A DNA stretch of 64,000 bases from Cladorhizidae sp. MBARI D1340-BT2 (lineage: Eukaryota; Porifera; Demospongiae; Poecilosclerida; Cladorhizidae), in assembly GCA_028752905.1 (NCBI GenBank), contig JAQNBH010000013.1, forward strand, positions 21,325,477 to 21,389,476, read 5' to 3'. The position numbers were made by a program, and so were the translations under genes. Positions 37,780 to 51,610 of this stretch are shown one piece after another. Below the pieces are notes generated by a model. That model was not told the origin of the DNA. It made no database searches and was given only the letters and a program-made list of their open reading frames with translations. How positions within the stretch are numbered: the first letter of the stretch is position 1; each line of letters starts with the position of its first letter.

Positions 37780-39441
37780 GATTCTATCAAGTCCATTACT
37801 GTGAAGTATGCAGAATATACGGATGTTTGGTATCAAGAGAGAGAACAGAGAGAGGCCTACCTTTAGAGCTATATATCAAGTCTATTAATTGAAGTGTAGA
37901 GAATCTATGAAGCTAACATGTTTAGCACAAGATAGAGAACACTGAGAGATACCTATCTTGCAAGTCCATTACAGTGAAGTGTGCAGAATATATGGATGTT
38001 TGGTATCAAGAGAGAGCACTTAGAGAGTCCTATCTTAATAGCTATACATCAACTCTATTCAGTGAAGTGTGGATAATCTACGAAGCTAACATGTTTACCA
38101 TCAAGTAAGAGTACAATTCATAACTGCCCTAATTAACAAGACCATGTCCCAGATTTTGTCAACTGATAGAGAAGGCCCTTATCTGCAACATGTCAACAGA
38201 TTATCAATAAATGTAGTGGTTTTTCACTGGCAGGCCACCGCTTTGGCAACTGGAAAACGCCAGGAAATATCGCAAACCTTACCACTTCAAATCACCATAA
38301 CTTACTAATACTTAGAGTACTCAAACTTTTGGCACGTACAAAAGACAGATAATTAGAAGGGCTATCCGATGATATAAAAATTATCTTTTTTGGATAAATT
38401 TTAGAAAAGTTATGAGCTTTACGGCAAAAAAACAAGATTTTTGGGGGGAAAATGAGAAACATATAGACCAAATTAGGGCAAATATCAAGATAGAGAACAC
38501 ATAATGAAACCTATCATTCGAATCATATCAAGTCCATTACAGTGAAGTGTGCAGAATATATGGATGTTTGTATCAAGAGAGAGCACTTAGAGAGTCCTAT
38601 GTTAATAGCTTTACATCAAGTCTATTCAGTGAAGTGTGGATAATCTACGAAGCTAACATGTTTAGCATCAAGTAAGAGTACAATTCATAACTGCCCTAAT
38701 TAACAAGACCATGTCCCAGATTTTGTCAACTGATAGAGAAGGCCCTTATCTGCAACATGTCAACAGATTATCAATAAATGTAGTGGTTTTTCACTGGCAG
38801 GCCACCGCTTTGGCAACTGGAAAACGCCAGGAAATATCGCAAACCTTACCACTTCAAATCACCATAACTTGCTAATACTTAGAGTACTCAAACTTTTGGC
38901 ACGTACAAAAGACAGATAATTAGAAGGGCTATCCGGTGATATAAAAATTATCTTTTTTGGGTAAAGTGTAGAACAGTTATGAGCTTTACGGCAAAAAAAC
39001 AAGATTTTTGGGGGGAAAATGAGAAACATATAGTCCAAATTAGGGCAAATATCAAGATAGAGAACACATAATGAAACCTATCATTCGAATCATATCAAGT
39101 CCATTACAGTGAAGTTTGCAGAATATTATGGATGTTTGATATCAACAGAGAGCACAGGGAGAGACCAATCTTAATAGCTATATATCAAGTTTATTCAGTG
39201 AAGTGTGGAGAATCTATGAAGCTAACCTGTCTAGCATCAAGATAGAGAACACATAGAGAAACCTATCATTCGAGTCATATCAAGTCCATTACAGTGAAGT
39301 ATGCATAATAAATGGGTTTTTGGTATCAACAGAGAGCACAGAGAGAGACCTGTCTTAATAGCTATATATCAATGAAGTTTGGAGAATCCATGAAGCTAAC
39401 ATATTTAGCATCAAGAGAGAGCAGAGAGAAACCTATCTTGT
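37780..39441. repeat. Unit 25, 1662 bp, X-type with GGATAAATTTTAG
   Basis: Matches unit 22 (GGATAAATTTTAG near 38391; B with GGCCACCGC and ATAGTCCAAAT; C with G3). Confidence 0.95.
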
Positions 39442-41104
39442 GATTCTATCAAGTCCATTACTGTGAAGTATGCAGAATATACGGATGTTTGGTATCAAGA
39501 GAGAGAACAGAGAGAGGCCTACCTTTAGAGCTATATATCAAGTCTATTAATTGAAGTGTAGAGAATCTATGAAGCTAACATGTTTAGCACAAGATAGAGA
39601 ACACTGAGAGATACCTATCTTGCAAGTCCATTACAGTGAAGGGTGCAGAATATATGGATGTTTGGTATCAAGAGAGAGCACTTAGAGAGTCCTATCTTAA
39701 TAGCTATACATCAAGTCTATTCAGTGAAGTGTGGATAATCTACGAAGCTAACATGTTTACCATCAAGTAAGAGTACAATTCATAACTGCCCTAATTAACA
39801 AGACCAAAGTCCCAGATTTTGTCAACTGATAGAGAAGGCCCTTATCTGCAACATATCAACAGATTATCAATAAATGTAGTGGTTTTTCACTGGCAGGCCA
39901 CCGCTTTGGCAACTGGAAAACGCCAGGAAATATCGCAAACCTTACCACTTCAAATCACCATAACTTGCTAATACTTAGAGTACTAAAAAATTTGGCACGT
40001 ACAAAAGACAGATAATTAGAAGGGCTATCAGGTGATATAAAAATTATCTTTTTTGGATAAAGTTTAGAAAAGTTATGAGCTTTACGGCAAAAAAAAAAGA
40101 TTTTTGGGGGGAAAATGAGAAACATATAGACCAAATTAGGGCAAATATCAAGATAGAGAACACATAATGAAACCTATCATTCGAATCATATCAAGTCCAT
40201 TACAGTGAAGTGTGCAGAATATATGGATGTTTGTATCAAGAGAGAGCACTTAGAGAGTCCTATGTTAATAGCTTTACATCAAGTCTATTCAGTGAAGTGT
40301 GGATAATCTACGAAGCTAACATGTTTAGCATCAAGTAAGAGTACAATTCATAACTGCCCTAATTAACAAGACCATGTCCCAGATTTTGTCAACTGATAGA
40401 GAAGGCCCTTATCTGCAACATGTCAACAGATTATCAATAAATGTAGTGGTTTTTCACTGGCAGGCAACCGCTTTGGCAACTGGAAAACGCCAGGAAATAT
40501 CGCAAACCTTACCACTTCAAATCACCATAACTTGCTAATACTTAGAGTACTCATACTTTTGGCACGTACAAAAGACAGATAATTAGAAGGGCTATCCGGT
40601 GATATAAAAATTATCTTTTTTGGGTAAAGTGTAGAACAGTTATGAGCTTTACGGCAAAAAAACAAGATTTTTGGGGGGAAAATGAGAAACATATAGTCCA
40701 AATTAGGGCAAATATCAAGATAGAGAACACATAATGAAACCTATCATTCGAATCATATCAAGTCCATTACAGTGAAGTTTGCAGAATATTATGGATGTTT
40801 GATATCAACAGAGAGCACAGGGAGAGACCAATCTTAATAGCTATATATCAAGTTTATTCAGTGAAGTGTGGAGAATCTATGAAGCTAACCTGTCTAGCAT
40901 CAAGATAGAGAACACATAGAGAAACCTATCATTCGAGTCATATCAAGTCCATTACAGTGAAGTATGCATAATAAATGGGTTTTTGGTATCAACAGAGAGC
41001 ACAGAGAGAGACCTGTCTTAATAGCTATATATCAATGAAGTTTGGAGAATCCATGAAGCTAACATATTTAGCATCAAGAGAGAGCAGAGAGAAACCTATC
41101 TTGT
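39442..41104. repeat. Unit 26, 1663 bp, Y-type
   Basis: As unit 20 but with TACTCATACTTTTGG in block B (near 40549), shared only with units 30 and 38. It is not followed by a short unit, so the X-Y-S pattern is cut here. Confidence 0.94.
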
Positions 41105-42767
41105 GATTCTATCAAGTCCATTACTGTGAAGTATGCAGAATATACGGATGTTTGGTATCAAGAGAGAGAACAGAGAGAGGCCTACCTTTAGAGCTATATA
41201 TCAAGTCTATTAATTGAAGTGTAGAGAATCTATGAAGCTAACATGTTTAGCACAAGATAGAGAACACTGAGAGATACCTATCTTGCAAGTCCATTACAGT
41301 GAAGGGTGCAGAATATATGGATGTTTGGTATCAAGAGAGAGCACTTAGAGAGTCCTATCTTAATAGCTATACATCAAGTCTATTCAGTGAAGTGTGGATA
41401 ATCTACGAAGCTAACATGTTTACCATCAAGTAAGAGTACAATTCATAACTGCCCTAATTAACAAGACCAAAGTCCCAGATTTTGTCAACTGATAGAGAAG
41501 GCCCTTATCTGCAACATATCAACAGATTATCAATAAATGTAGTGGTTTTTCACTGGCAGGCCACCGCTTTGGCAACTGGAAAACGCCAGGAAATATCGCA
41601 AACCTTACCACTTCAAATCACCATAACTTGCTAATACTTAGAGTACTAAAAAATTTGGCACGTACAAAAGACAGATAATTAGAAGGGCTATTAGGTGATA
41701 TAAAAATTATCTTTTTTGGATAAAGTTTAGAAAAGTTATGAGCTTTACGGCAAAAAAAAAAGATTTTTGGGGGGGAAATGAGAAACATATAGACCAAATT
41801 AGGGCAAATATCAAGATAGAGAACACATAATGAAACCTATCATTCGAATCATATCAAGTCCATTACAGTGAAGTGTGCAGAATATATGGATGTTTGTATC
41901 AAGAGAGAGCACTTAGAGAGTCCTATGTTAATAGCTTTACATCAAGTCTATTCAGTGAAGTGTGGATAATCTACGAAGCTAACATGTTTAGCATCAAGTA
42001 AGAGTACAATTCATAACTGCCCTAATTAACAAGACCATGTCCCAGATTTTGTCAACTGATAGAGAAGGCCCTTATCTGCAACATGTCAACAGATTATCAA
42101 TAAATGTAGTGGTTTTTCACTGGCAGGCAACCGCTTTGGCAACTGGAAAACGCCAGGAAATATCGCAAACCTTACCACTTCAAATCACCATAACTTGCTA
42201 ATACTTAGAGTACTCAAACTTTTGGCACGTACAAAAGACAGATAATTAGAAGGGCTATCCGGTGATATAAAAATTATCTTTTTTGGGTAAAGTGTAGAAC
42301 AGTTATGAGCTTTACGGCAAAAAAAAAAGATTTTTGGGGGGAAAATGAGAAACATATAGTCCAAATTAGGGCAAATATCAAGATAGAGAACACATAATGA
42401 AACCTATCATTCGAATCATATCAAGTCCATTACAGTGAAGTTTGCAGAATATTATGGATGTTTGATATCAACAGAGAGCACAGGGAGAGACCAATCTTAA
42501 TAGCTATATATCAAGTTTATTCAGTGAAGTGTGGAGAATCTATGAAGCTAACCTGTCTAGCATCAAGATAGAGAACACATAGAGAAACCTATCATTCGAG
42601 TCATATCAAGTCCATTACAGTGAAGTATGCATAATAAATGGGTTTTTGGTATCAACAGAGAGCACAGAGAGAGACCTGTCTTAATAGCTATATATCAATG
42701 AAGTTTGGAGAATCCATGAAGCTAACATATTTAGCATCAAGAGAGAGCAGAGAGAAACCTATCTTGT
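41105..42767. repeat. Unit 27, 1663 bp, X-type with CTATTAGGTGAT
   Basis: Block A carries GAAGGGTGC, ACCAAAGTCC, CTATTAGGTGAT and a G7 A3 tract (near 41767). The A run before the tract in block B is also uninterrupted (no C, near 42317). C has G3. Confidence 0.94.
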
Positions 42768-44430
42768 GATTCTATCAAGTCCATTACTGTGAAGTATGCA
42801 GAATATACGGATGTTTGGTATCAAGAGAGAGAACAGAGAGAGGCCTACCTTTAGAGCTATATATCAAGTCTATTAATTGAAGTGTAGAGAATCTATGAAG
42901 CTAACATGTTTAGCACAAGATAGAGAACACTGAGAGATACCTATCTTGCAAGTCCATTACAGTGAAGGGTGCAGAATATATGGATGTTTGGTATCAAGAG
43001 AGAGCACTTAGAGAGTCCTATCTTAATAGCTATACATCAAGTCTATTCAGTGAAGTGTGGATAATCTACGAAGCTAACATGTTTACCATCAAGTAAGAGT
43101 ACAATTCATAACTGCCCTAATTAACAAGACCAAAGTCCCAGATTTTGTCAACTGATAGAGAAGGCCCTTATCTGCAACATATCAACAGATTATCAATAAA
43201 TGTAGTGGTTTTTCACTGGCAGGCCACCGCTTTGGCAACTGGAAAACGCCAGGAAATATCGCAAACCTTACCACTTCAAATCACCATAACTTGCTAATAC
43301 TTAGAGTACTAAAAAATTTGGCACGTACAAAAGACAGATAATTAGAAGGGCTATCAGGTGATATAAAAATTATCTTTTTTGGATAAAGTTTAGAAAAGTT
43401 ATGAGCTTTACGGCAAAAAAAAAAGATTTTTGGGGGGAAAATGAGAAACATATAGACCAAATTAGGGCAAATATCAAGATAGAGAACACATAATGAAACC
43501 TATCATTCGAATCATATCAAGTCCATTACAGTGAAGTGTGCAGAATATATGGATGTTTGTATCAAGAGAGAGCACTTAGAGAGTCCTATGTTAATAGCTT
43601 TACATCAAGTCTATTCAGTGAAGTGTGGATAATCTACGAAGCTAACATGTTTAGCATCAAGTAAGAGTACAATTCATAACTGCCCTAATTAACAAGACCA
43701 TGTCCCAGATTTTGTCAACTGATAGAGAAGGCCCTTATCTGCAACATGTCAACAGATTATCAATAAATGTAGTGGTTTTTCACTGGCAGGCAACCGCTTT
43801 GGCAACTGGAAAACGCCAGGAAATATCGCAAACCTTACCACTTCAAATCACCATAACTTGCTAATACTTAGAGTACTCAAACTTTTGGCACGTACAAAAG
43901 ACAGATAATTAGAAGGGCTATCCGGTGATATAAAAATTATCTTTTTTGGGTAAAGTGTAGAACAGTTATGAGCTTTACGGCAAAAAAACAAGATTTTTGG
44001 GGGGAAAATGAGAAACATATAGTCCAAATTAGGGCAAATATCAAGATAGAGAACACATAATGAAACCTATCATTCGAATCATATCAAGTCCATTACAGTG
44101 AAGTTTGCAGAATATTATGGATGTTTGATATCAACAGAGAGCACAGGGAGAGACCAATCTTAATAGCTATATATCAAGTTTATTCAGTGAAGTGTGGAGA
44201 ATCTATGAAGCTAACCTGTCTAGCATCAAGATAGAGAACACATAGAGAAACCTATCATTCGAGTCATATCAAGTCCATTACAGTGAAGTATGCATAATAA
44301 ATGGGTTTTTGGTATCAACAGAGAGCACAGAGAGAGACCTGTCTTAATAGCTATATATCAATGAAGTTTGGAGAATCCATGAAGCTAACATATTTAGCAT
44401 CAAGAGAGAGCAGAGAGAAACCTATCTTGT
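42768..44430. repeat. Unit 28, 1663 bp, Y-type
   Basis: Matches unit 20, including the C-interrupted A run in B. Confidence 0.95.
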
Positions 44431-45526
44431 GATTCTATCAAGTCCATTACTGTGAAGTATGCAGAATATACGGATGTTTGGTATCAAGAGAGAGAACAGA
44501 GAGAGGCCTACCTTTAGAGCTATATATCAAGTCTATTAATTGAAGTGTAGAGAATCTATGAAGCTAACATGTTTAGCACAAGATAGAGAACACTGAGAGA
44601 TACCTATCTTGCAAGTCCATTACAGTGAAGGGTGCAGAATATATGGATGTTTGGTATCAAGAGAGAGCACTTAGAGAGTCCTATCTTAATAGCTATACAT
44701 CAAGTCTATTCAGTGAAGTGTGGATAATCTACGAAGCTAACATGTTTACCATCAAGTAAGAGTACAATTCATAACTGCCCTAATTAACAAGACCAAAGTC
44801 CCAGATTTTGTCAACTGATAGAGAAGGCCCTTATCTGCAACATATCAACAGATTATCAATAAATGTAGTGGTTTTTCACTGGCAGGCCACCGCTTTGGCA
44901 ACTGGAAAACGCCAGGAAATATCGCAAACCTTACCACTTCAAATCGTCATAACTTGCTAATACTTAGAGTACTCAAAAATGTGGCACGTACAAAAGACAG
45001 ATAATTAGAAGGGCTATCCGGTGATATAAAAATTATCTTTTTTGGGTAAAGTGTAGAACAGTTATGAGCTTTACGGCAAAAAAACAAGATTTTTGGGGGG
45101 AAAATGAGAAACATATAGACCAAATTAGGGCAAATATCAAGATAGAGAACACATAATGAAACCTATCATTCGAATCATATCAAGTCCATTACAGTGAAGT
45201 TTGCAGAATATTATGGATGTTTGATATCAACAGAGAGCACAGGGAGAGACCAATCTTAATAGCTATATATCAAGTTTATTCAGTGAAGTGTGGAGAATCT
45301 ATGAAGCTAACCTGTCTAGCATCAAGATAGAGAACACATAGAGAAACCTATCATTCGAGTCATATCAAGTCCATTACAGTGAAGTATGCATAATAAATGT
45401 TTTTTTTGTATCAACAGAGAGCACAGAGAGAGACCTGTCTTAATAGCTATATATCAATGAAGTTTGGAGAATCCATGAAGCTAACATATTTAGCATCAAG
45501 AGAGAGCAGAGAGAAACCTATCTTGT
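44431..45526. repeat. Unit 29, 1096 bp short unit (right type)
   Basis: Matches unit 21, with C carrying T8. Confidence 0.93.
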
Positions 45527-47188
45527 GATTCTATCAAGTCCATTACTGTGAAGTATGCAGAATATACGGATGTTTGGTATCAAGAGAGAGAACAGAGAGA
45601 GGCCTACCTTTAGAGCTATATATCAAGTCTATTAATTGAAGTGTAGAGAATCTATGAAGCTAACATGTTTAGCACAAGATAGAGAACACTGAGAGATACC
45701 TATCTTGCAAGTCCATTACAGTGAAGTGTGCAGAATATATGGATGTTTGGTATCAAGAGAGAGCACTTAGAGAGTCCTATCTTAATAGCTATACATCAAC
45801 TCTATTCAGTGAAGTGTGGATAATCTACGAAGCTAACATGTTTACCATCAAGTAAGAGTACAATTCATAACTGCCCTAATTAACAAGACCATGTCCCAGA
45901 TTTTGTCAACTGATAGAGAAGGCCCTTATCTGCAACATGTCAACAGATTATCAATAAATGTAGTGGTTTTTCACTGGCAGGCCACCGCTTTGGCAACTGG
46001 AAAACGCCAGGAAATATCGCAAACCTTACCACTTCAAATCACCATAACTTGCTAATACTTAGAGTACTAAAAAATTTGGCACGTACAAAAGACAGATAAT
46101 TAGAAGGGCTATCAGGTGATATAAAAATTATCTTTTTTGGATAAAGTTTAGAAAAGTTATGAGCTTTACGGCAAAAAAAAAAGATTTTTGGGGGGAAAAT
46201 GAGAAACATATAGACCAAATTAGGGCAAATATCAAGATAGAGAACACATAATGAAACCTATCATTCGAATCATATCAAGTCCATTACAGTGAAGTGTGCA
46301 GAATATATGGATGTTTGTATCAAGAGAGAGCACTTAGAGAGTCCTATGTTAATAGCTTTACATCAAGTCTATTCAGTGAAGTGTGGATAATCTACGAAGC
46401 TAACATGTTTAGCATCAAGTAAGAGTACAATTCATAACTGCCCTAATTAACAAGACCATGTCCCAGATTTTGTCAACTGATAGAGAAGGCCCTTATCTGC
46501 AACATGTCAACAGATTATCAATAAATGTAGTGGTTTTTCACTGGCAGGCAACCGCTTTGGCAACTGGAAAACGCCAGGAAATATCGCAAACCTTACCACT
46601 TCAAATCACCATAACTTGCTAATACTTAGAGTACTCATACTTTTGGCACGTACAAAAGACAGATAATTAGAAGGGCTATCCGGTGATATAAAAATTATCT
46701 TTTTTGGGTAAAGTGTAGAACAGTTATGAGCTTTACGGCAAAAAAACAAGATTTTTGGGGGGAAAATGAGAAACATATAGTCCAAATTAGGGCAAATATC
46801 AAGATAGAGAACACATAATGAAACCTATCATTCGAATCATATCAAGTCCATTACAGTGAAGTTTGCAGAATATTATGGATGTTTGATATCAACAGAGAGC
46901 ACAGGGAGAGACCAATCTTAATAGCTATATATCAAGTTTATTCAGTGAAGTGTGGAGAATCTATGAAGCTAACCTGTCTAGCATCAAGATAGAGAACACA
47001 TAGAGAAACCTATCATTCGAGTCATATCAAGTCCATTACAGTGAAGTATGCATAATAAATGGGTTTTTGGTATCAACAGAGAGCACAGAGAGAGACCTGT
47101 CTTAATAGCTATATATCAATGAAGTTTGGAGAATCCATGAAGCTAACATATTTAGCATCAAGAGAGAGCAGAGAGAAACCTATCTTGT
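45527..47188. repeat. Unit 30, 1662 bp, chimeric block A
   Basis: The front of A is left-type (GTGTGC, CAACTC, ACCATGTCC, CATGTCAAC) while the tail is Y-type (GTACTAAAAAATTTGG, CTATCAGGTGAT). The switch lies between about 45940 and 46068. B has GGCAACCGC and TACTCATAC (near 46634), and C has G3. It stands alone between two trimers. Confidence 0.93.
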
Positions 47189-48851
47189 GATTCTATCAAG
47201 TCCATTACTGTGAAGTATGCAGAATATACGGATGTTTGGTATCAAGAGAGAGAACAGAGAGAGGCCTACCTTTAGAGCTATATATCAAGTCTATTAATTG
47301 AAGTGTAGAGAATCTATGAAGCTAACATGTTTAGCACAAGATAGAGAACACTGAGAGATACCTATCTTGCAAGTCCATTACAGTGAAGGGTGCAGAATAT
47401 ATGGATGTTTGGTATCAAGAGAGAGCACTTAGAGAGTCCTATCTTAATAGCTATACATCAAGTCTATTCAGTGAAGTGTGGATAATCTACGAAGCTAACA
47501 TGTTTACCATCAAGTAAGAGTACAATTCATAACTGCCCTAATTAACAAGACCAAAGTCCCAGATTTTGTCAACTGATAGAGAAGGCCCTTATCTGCAACA
47601 TATCAACAGATTATCAATAAATGTAGTGGTTTTTCACTGGCAGGCCACCGCTTTGGCAACTGGAAAACGCCAGGAAATATCGCAAACCTTACCACTTCAA
47701 ATCACCATAACTTGCTAATACTTAGAGTACTAAAAAATTTGGCACGTACAAAAGACAGATAATTAGAAGGGCTATTAGGTGATATAAAAATTATCTTTTT
47801 TGGATAAAGTTTAGAAAAGTTATGAGCTTTACGGCAAAAAAAAAAGATTTTTGGGGGGGAAATGAGAAACATATAGACCAAATTAGGGCAAATATCAAGA
47901 TAGAGAACACATAATGAAACCTATCATTCGAATCATATCAAGTCCATTACAGTGAAGTGTGCAGAATATATGGATGTTTGTATCAAGAGAGAGCACTTAG
48001 AGAGTCCTATGTTAATAGCTTTACATCAAGTCTATTCAGTGAAGTGTGGATAATCTACGAAGCTAACATGTTTAGCATCAAGTAAGAGTACAATTCATAA
48101 CTGCCCTAATTAACAAGACCATGTCCCAGATTTTGTCAACTGATAGAGAAGGCCCTTATCTGCAACATGTCAACAGATTATCAATAAATGTAGTGGTTTT
48201 TCACTGGCAGGCAACCGCTTTGGCAACTGGAAAACGCCAGGAAATATCGCAAACCTTACCACTTCAAATCACCATAACTTGCTAATACTTAGAGTACTCA
48301 AACTTTTGGCACGTACAAAAGACAGATAATTAGAAGGGCTATCCGGTGATATAAAAATTATCTTTTTTGGGTAAAGTGTAGAACAGTTATGAGCTTTACG
48401 GCAAAAAAAAAAGATTTTTGGGGGGAAAATGAGAAACATATAGTCCAAATTAGGGCAAATATCAAGATAGAGAACACATAATGAAACCTATCATTCGAAT
48501 CATATCAAGTCCATTACAGTGAAGTTTGCAGAATATTATGGATGTTTGATATCAACAGAGAGCACAGGGAGAGACCAATCTTAATAGCTATATATCAAGT
48601 TTATTCAGTGAAGTGTGGAGAATCTATGAAGCTAACCTGTCTAGCATCAAGATAGAGAACACATAGAGAAACCTATCATTCGAGTCATATCAAGTCCATT
48701 ACAGTGAAGTATGCATAATAAATGGGTTTTTGGTATCAACAGAGAGCACAGAGAGAGACCTGTCTTAATAGCTATATATCAATGAAGTTTGGAGAATCCA
48801 TGAAGCTAACATATTTAGCATCAAGAGAGAGCAGAGAGAAACCTATCTTGT
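47189..48851. repeat. Unit 31, 1663 bp, X-type with CTATTAGGTGAT
   Basis: Matches unit 27, including G7 A3 in A (near 47852) and the uninterrupted A run in B (near 48403). Confidence 0.94.
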
Positions 48852-50514
48852 GATTCTATCAAGTCCATTACTGTGAAGTATGCAGAATATACGGATGTTT
48901 GGTATCAAGAGAGAGAACAGAGAGAGGCCTACCTTTAGAGCTATATATCAAGTCTATTAATTGAAGTGTAGAGAATCTATGAAGCTAACATGTTTAGCAC
49001 AAGATAGAGAACACTGAGAGATACCTATCTTGCAAGTCCATTACAGTGAAGGGTGCAGAATATATGGATGTTTGGTATCAAGAGAGAGCACTTAGAGAGT
49101 CCTATCTTAATAGCTATACATCAAGTCTATTCAGTGAAGTGTGGATAATCTACGAAGCTAACATGTTTACCATCAAGTAAGAGTACAATTCATAACTGCC
49201 CTAATTAACAAGACCAAAGTCCCAGATTTTGTCAACTGATAGAGAAGGCCCTTATCTGCAACATATCAACAGATTATCAATAAATGTAGTGGTTTTTCAC
49301 TGGCAGGCCACCGCTTTGGCAACTGGAAAACGCCAGGAAATATCGCAAACCTTACCACTTCAAATCACCATAACTTGCTAATACTTAGAGTACTAAAAAA
49401 TTTGGCACGTACAAAAGACAGATAATTAGAAGGGCTATCAGGTGATATAAAAATTATCTTTTTTGGATAAAGTTTAGAAAAGTTATGAGCTTTACGGCAA
49501 AAAAAAAAGATTTTTGGGGGGAAAATGAGAAACATATAGACCAAATTAGGGCAAATATCAAGATAGAGAACACATAATGAAACCTATCATTCGAATCATA
49601 TCAAGTCCATTACAGTGAAGTGTGCAGAATATATGGATGTTTGTATCAAGAGAGAGCACTTAGAGAGTCCTATGTTAATAGCTTTACATCAAGTCTATTC
49701 AGTGAAGTGTGGATAATCTACGAAGCTAACATGTTTAGCATCAAGTAAGAGTACAATTCATAACTGCCCTAATTAACAAGACCATGTCCCAGATTTTGTC
49801 AACTGATAGAGAAGGCCCTTATCTGCAACATGTCAACAGATTATCAATAAATGTAGTGGTTTTTCACTGGCAGGCAACCGCTTTGGCAACTGGAAAACGC
49901 CAGGAAATATCGCAAACCTTACCACTTCAAATCACCATAACTTGCTAATACTTAGAGTACTCAAACTTTTGGCACGTACAAAAGACAGATAATTAGAAGG
50001 GCTATCCGGTGATATAAAAATTATCTTTTTTGGGTAAAGTGTAGAACAGTTATGAGCTTTACGGCAAAAAAACAAGATTTTTGGGGGGAAAATGAGAAAC
50101 ATATAGTCCAAATTAGGGCAAATATCAAGATAGAGAACACATAATGAAACCTATCATTCGAATCATATCAAGTCCATTACAGTGAAGTTTGCAGAATATT
50201 ATGGATGTTTGATATCAACAGAGAGCACAGGGAGAGACCAATCTTAATAGCTATATATCAAGTTTATTCAGTGAAGTGTGGAGAATCTATGAAGCTAACC
50301 TGTCTAGCATCAAGATAGAGAACACATAGAGAAACCTATCATTCGAGTCATATCAAGTCCATTACAGTGAAGTATGCATAATAAATGGGTTTTTGGTATC
50401 AACAGAGAGCACAGAGAGAGACCTGTCTTAATAGCTATATATCAATGAAGTTTGGAGAATCCATGAAGCTAACATATTTAGCATCAAGAGAGAGCAGAGA
50501 GAAACCTATCTTGT
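48852..50514. repeat. Unit 32, 1663 bp, Y-type
   Basis: Matches unit 20. Confidence 0.95.
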
Positions 50515-51610
50515 GATTCTATCAAGTCCATTACTGTGAAGTATGCAGAATATACGGATGTTTGGTATCAAGAGAGAGAACAGAGAGAGGCCTACCTTTA
50601 GAGCTATATATCAAGTCTATTAATTGAAGTGTAGAGAATCTATGAAGCTAACATGTTTAGCACAAGATAGAGAACACTGAGAGATACCTATCTTGCAAGT
50701 CCATTACAGTGAAGGGTGCAGAATATATGGATGTTTGGTATCAAGAGAGAGCACTTAGAGAGTCCTATCTTAATAGCTATACATCAAGTCTATTCAGTGA
50801 AGTGTGGATAATCTACGAAGCTAACATGTTTACCATCAAGTAAGAGTACAATTCATAACTGCCCTAATTAACAAGACCAAAGTCCCAGATTTTGTCAACT
50901 GATAGAGAAGGCCCTTATCTGCAACATATCAACAGATTATCAATAAATGTAGTGGTTTTTCACTGGCAGGCCACCGCTTTGGCAACTGGAAAACGCCAGG
51001 AAATATCGCAAACCTTACCACTTCAAATCGTCATAACTTGCTAATACTTAGAGTACTCAAAAATGTGGCACGTACAAAAGACAGATAATTAGAAGGGCTA
51101 TCCGGTGATATAAAAATTATCTTTTTTGGGTAAAGTGTAGAACAGTTATGAGCTTTACGGCAAAAAAACAAGATTTTTGGGGGGAAAATGAGAAACATAT
51201 AGACCAAATTAGGGCAAATATCAAGATAGAGAACACATAATGAAACCTATCATTCGAATCATATCAAGTCCATTACAGTGAAGTTTGCAGAATATTATGG
51301 ATGTTTGATATCAACAGAGAGCACAGGGAGAGACCAATCTTAATAGCTATATATCAAGTTTATTCAGTGAAGTGTGGAGAATCTATGAAGCTAACCTGTC
51401 TAGCATCAAGATAGAGAACACATAGAGAAACCTATCATTCGAGTCATATCAAGTCCATTACAGTGAAGTATGCATAATAAATGGGTTTTTGGTATCAACA
51501 GAGAGCACAGAGAGAGACCTGTCTTAATAGCTATATATCAATGAAGTTTGGAGAATCCATGAAGCTAACATATTTAGCATCAAGAGAGAGCAGAGAGAAA
51601 CCTATCTTGT
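50515..51610. repeat. Unit 33, 1096 bp short unit with G3 block C
   Basis: Its single block is like unit 21 (TCGTCATAAC, CAAAAATGTGG), but block C has AAATGGGTTTTTGG (near 51480). It is the only short unit in the window with that form, and so a likely exchange product between a short and a long unit. Confidence 0.93.

Larger units (their letters stand above)
41105..45526. repeat. Trimer 3 (units 27-29), 4422 bp
   Basis: 1663 (CTATTAGGTGAT type) + 1663 + 1096. Confidence 0.85.
47189..51610. repeat. Trimer 4 (units 31-33), 4422 bp
   Basis: 1663 (CTATTAGGTGAT type) + 1663 + 1096. Its short unit has an exceptional block C. Confidence 0.85.
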
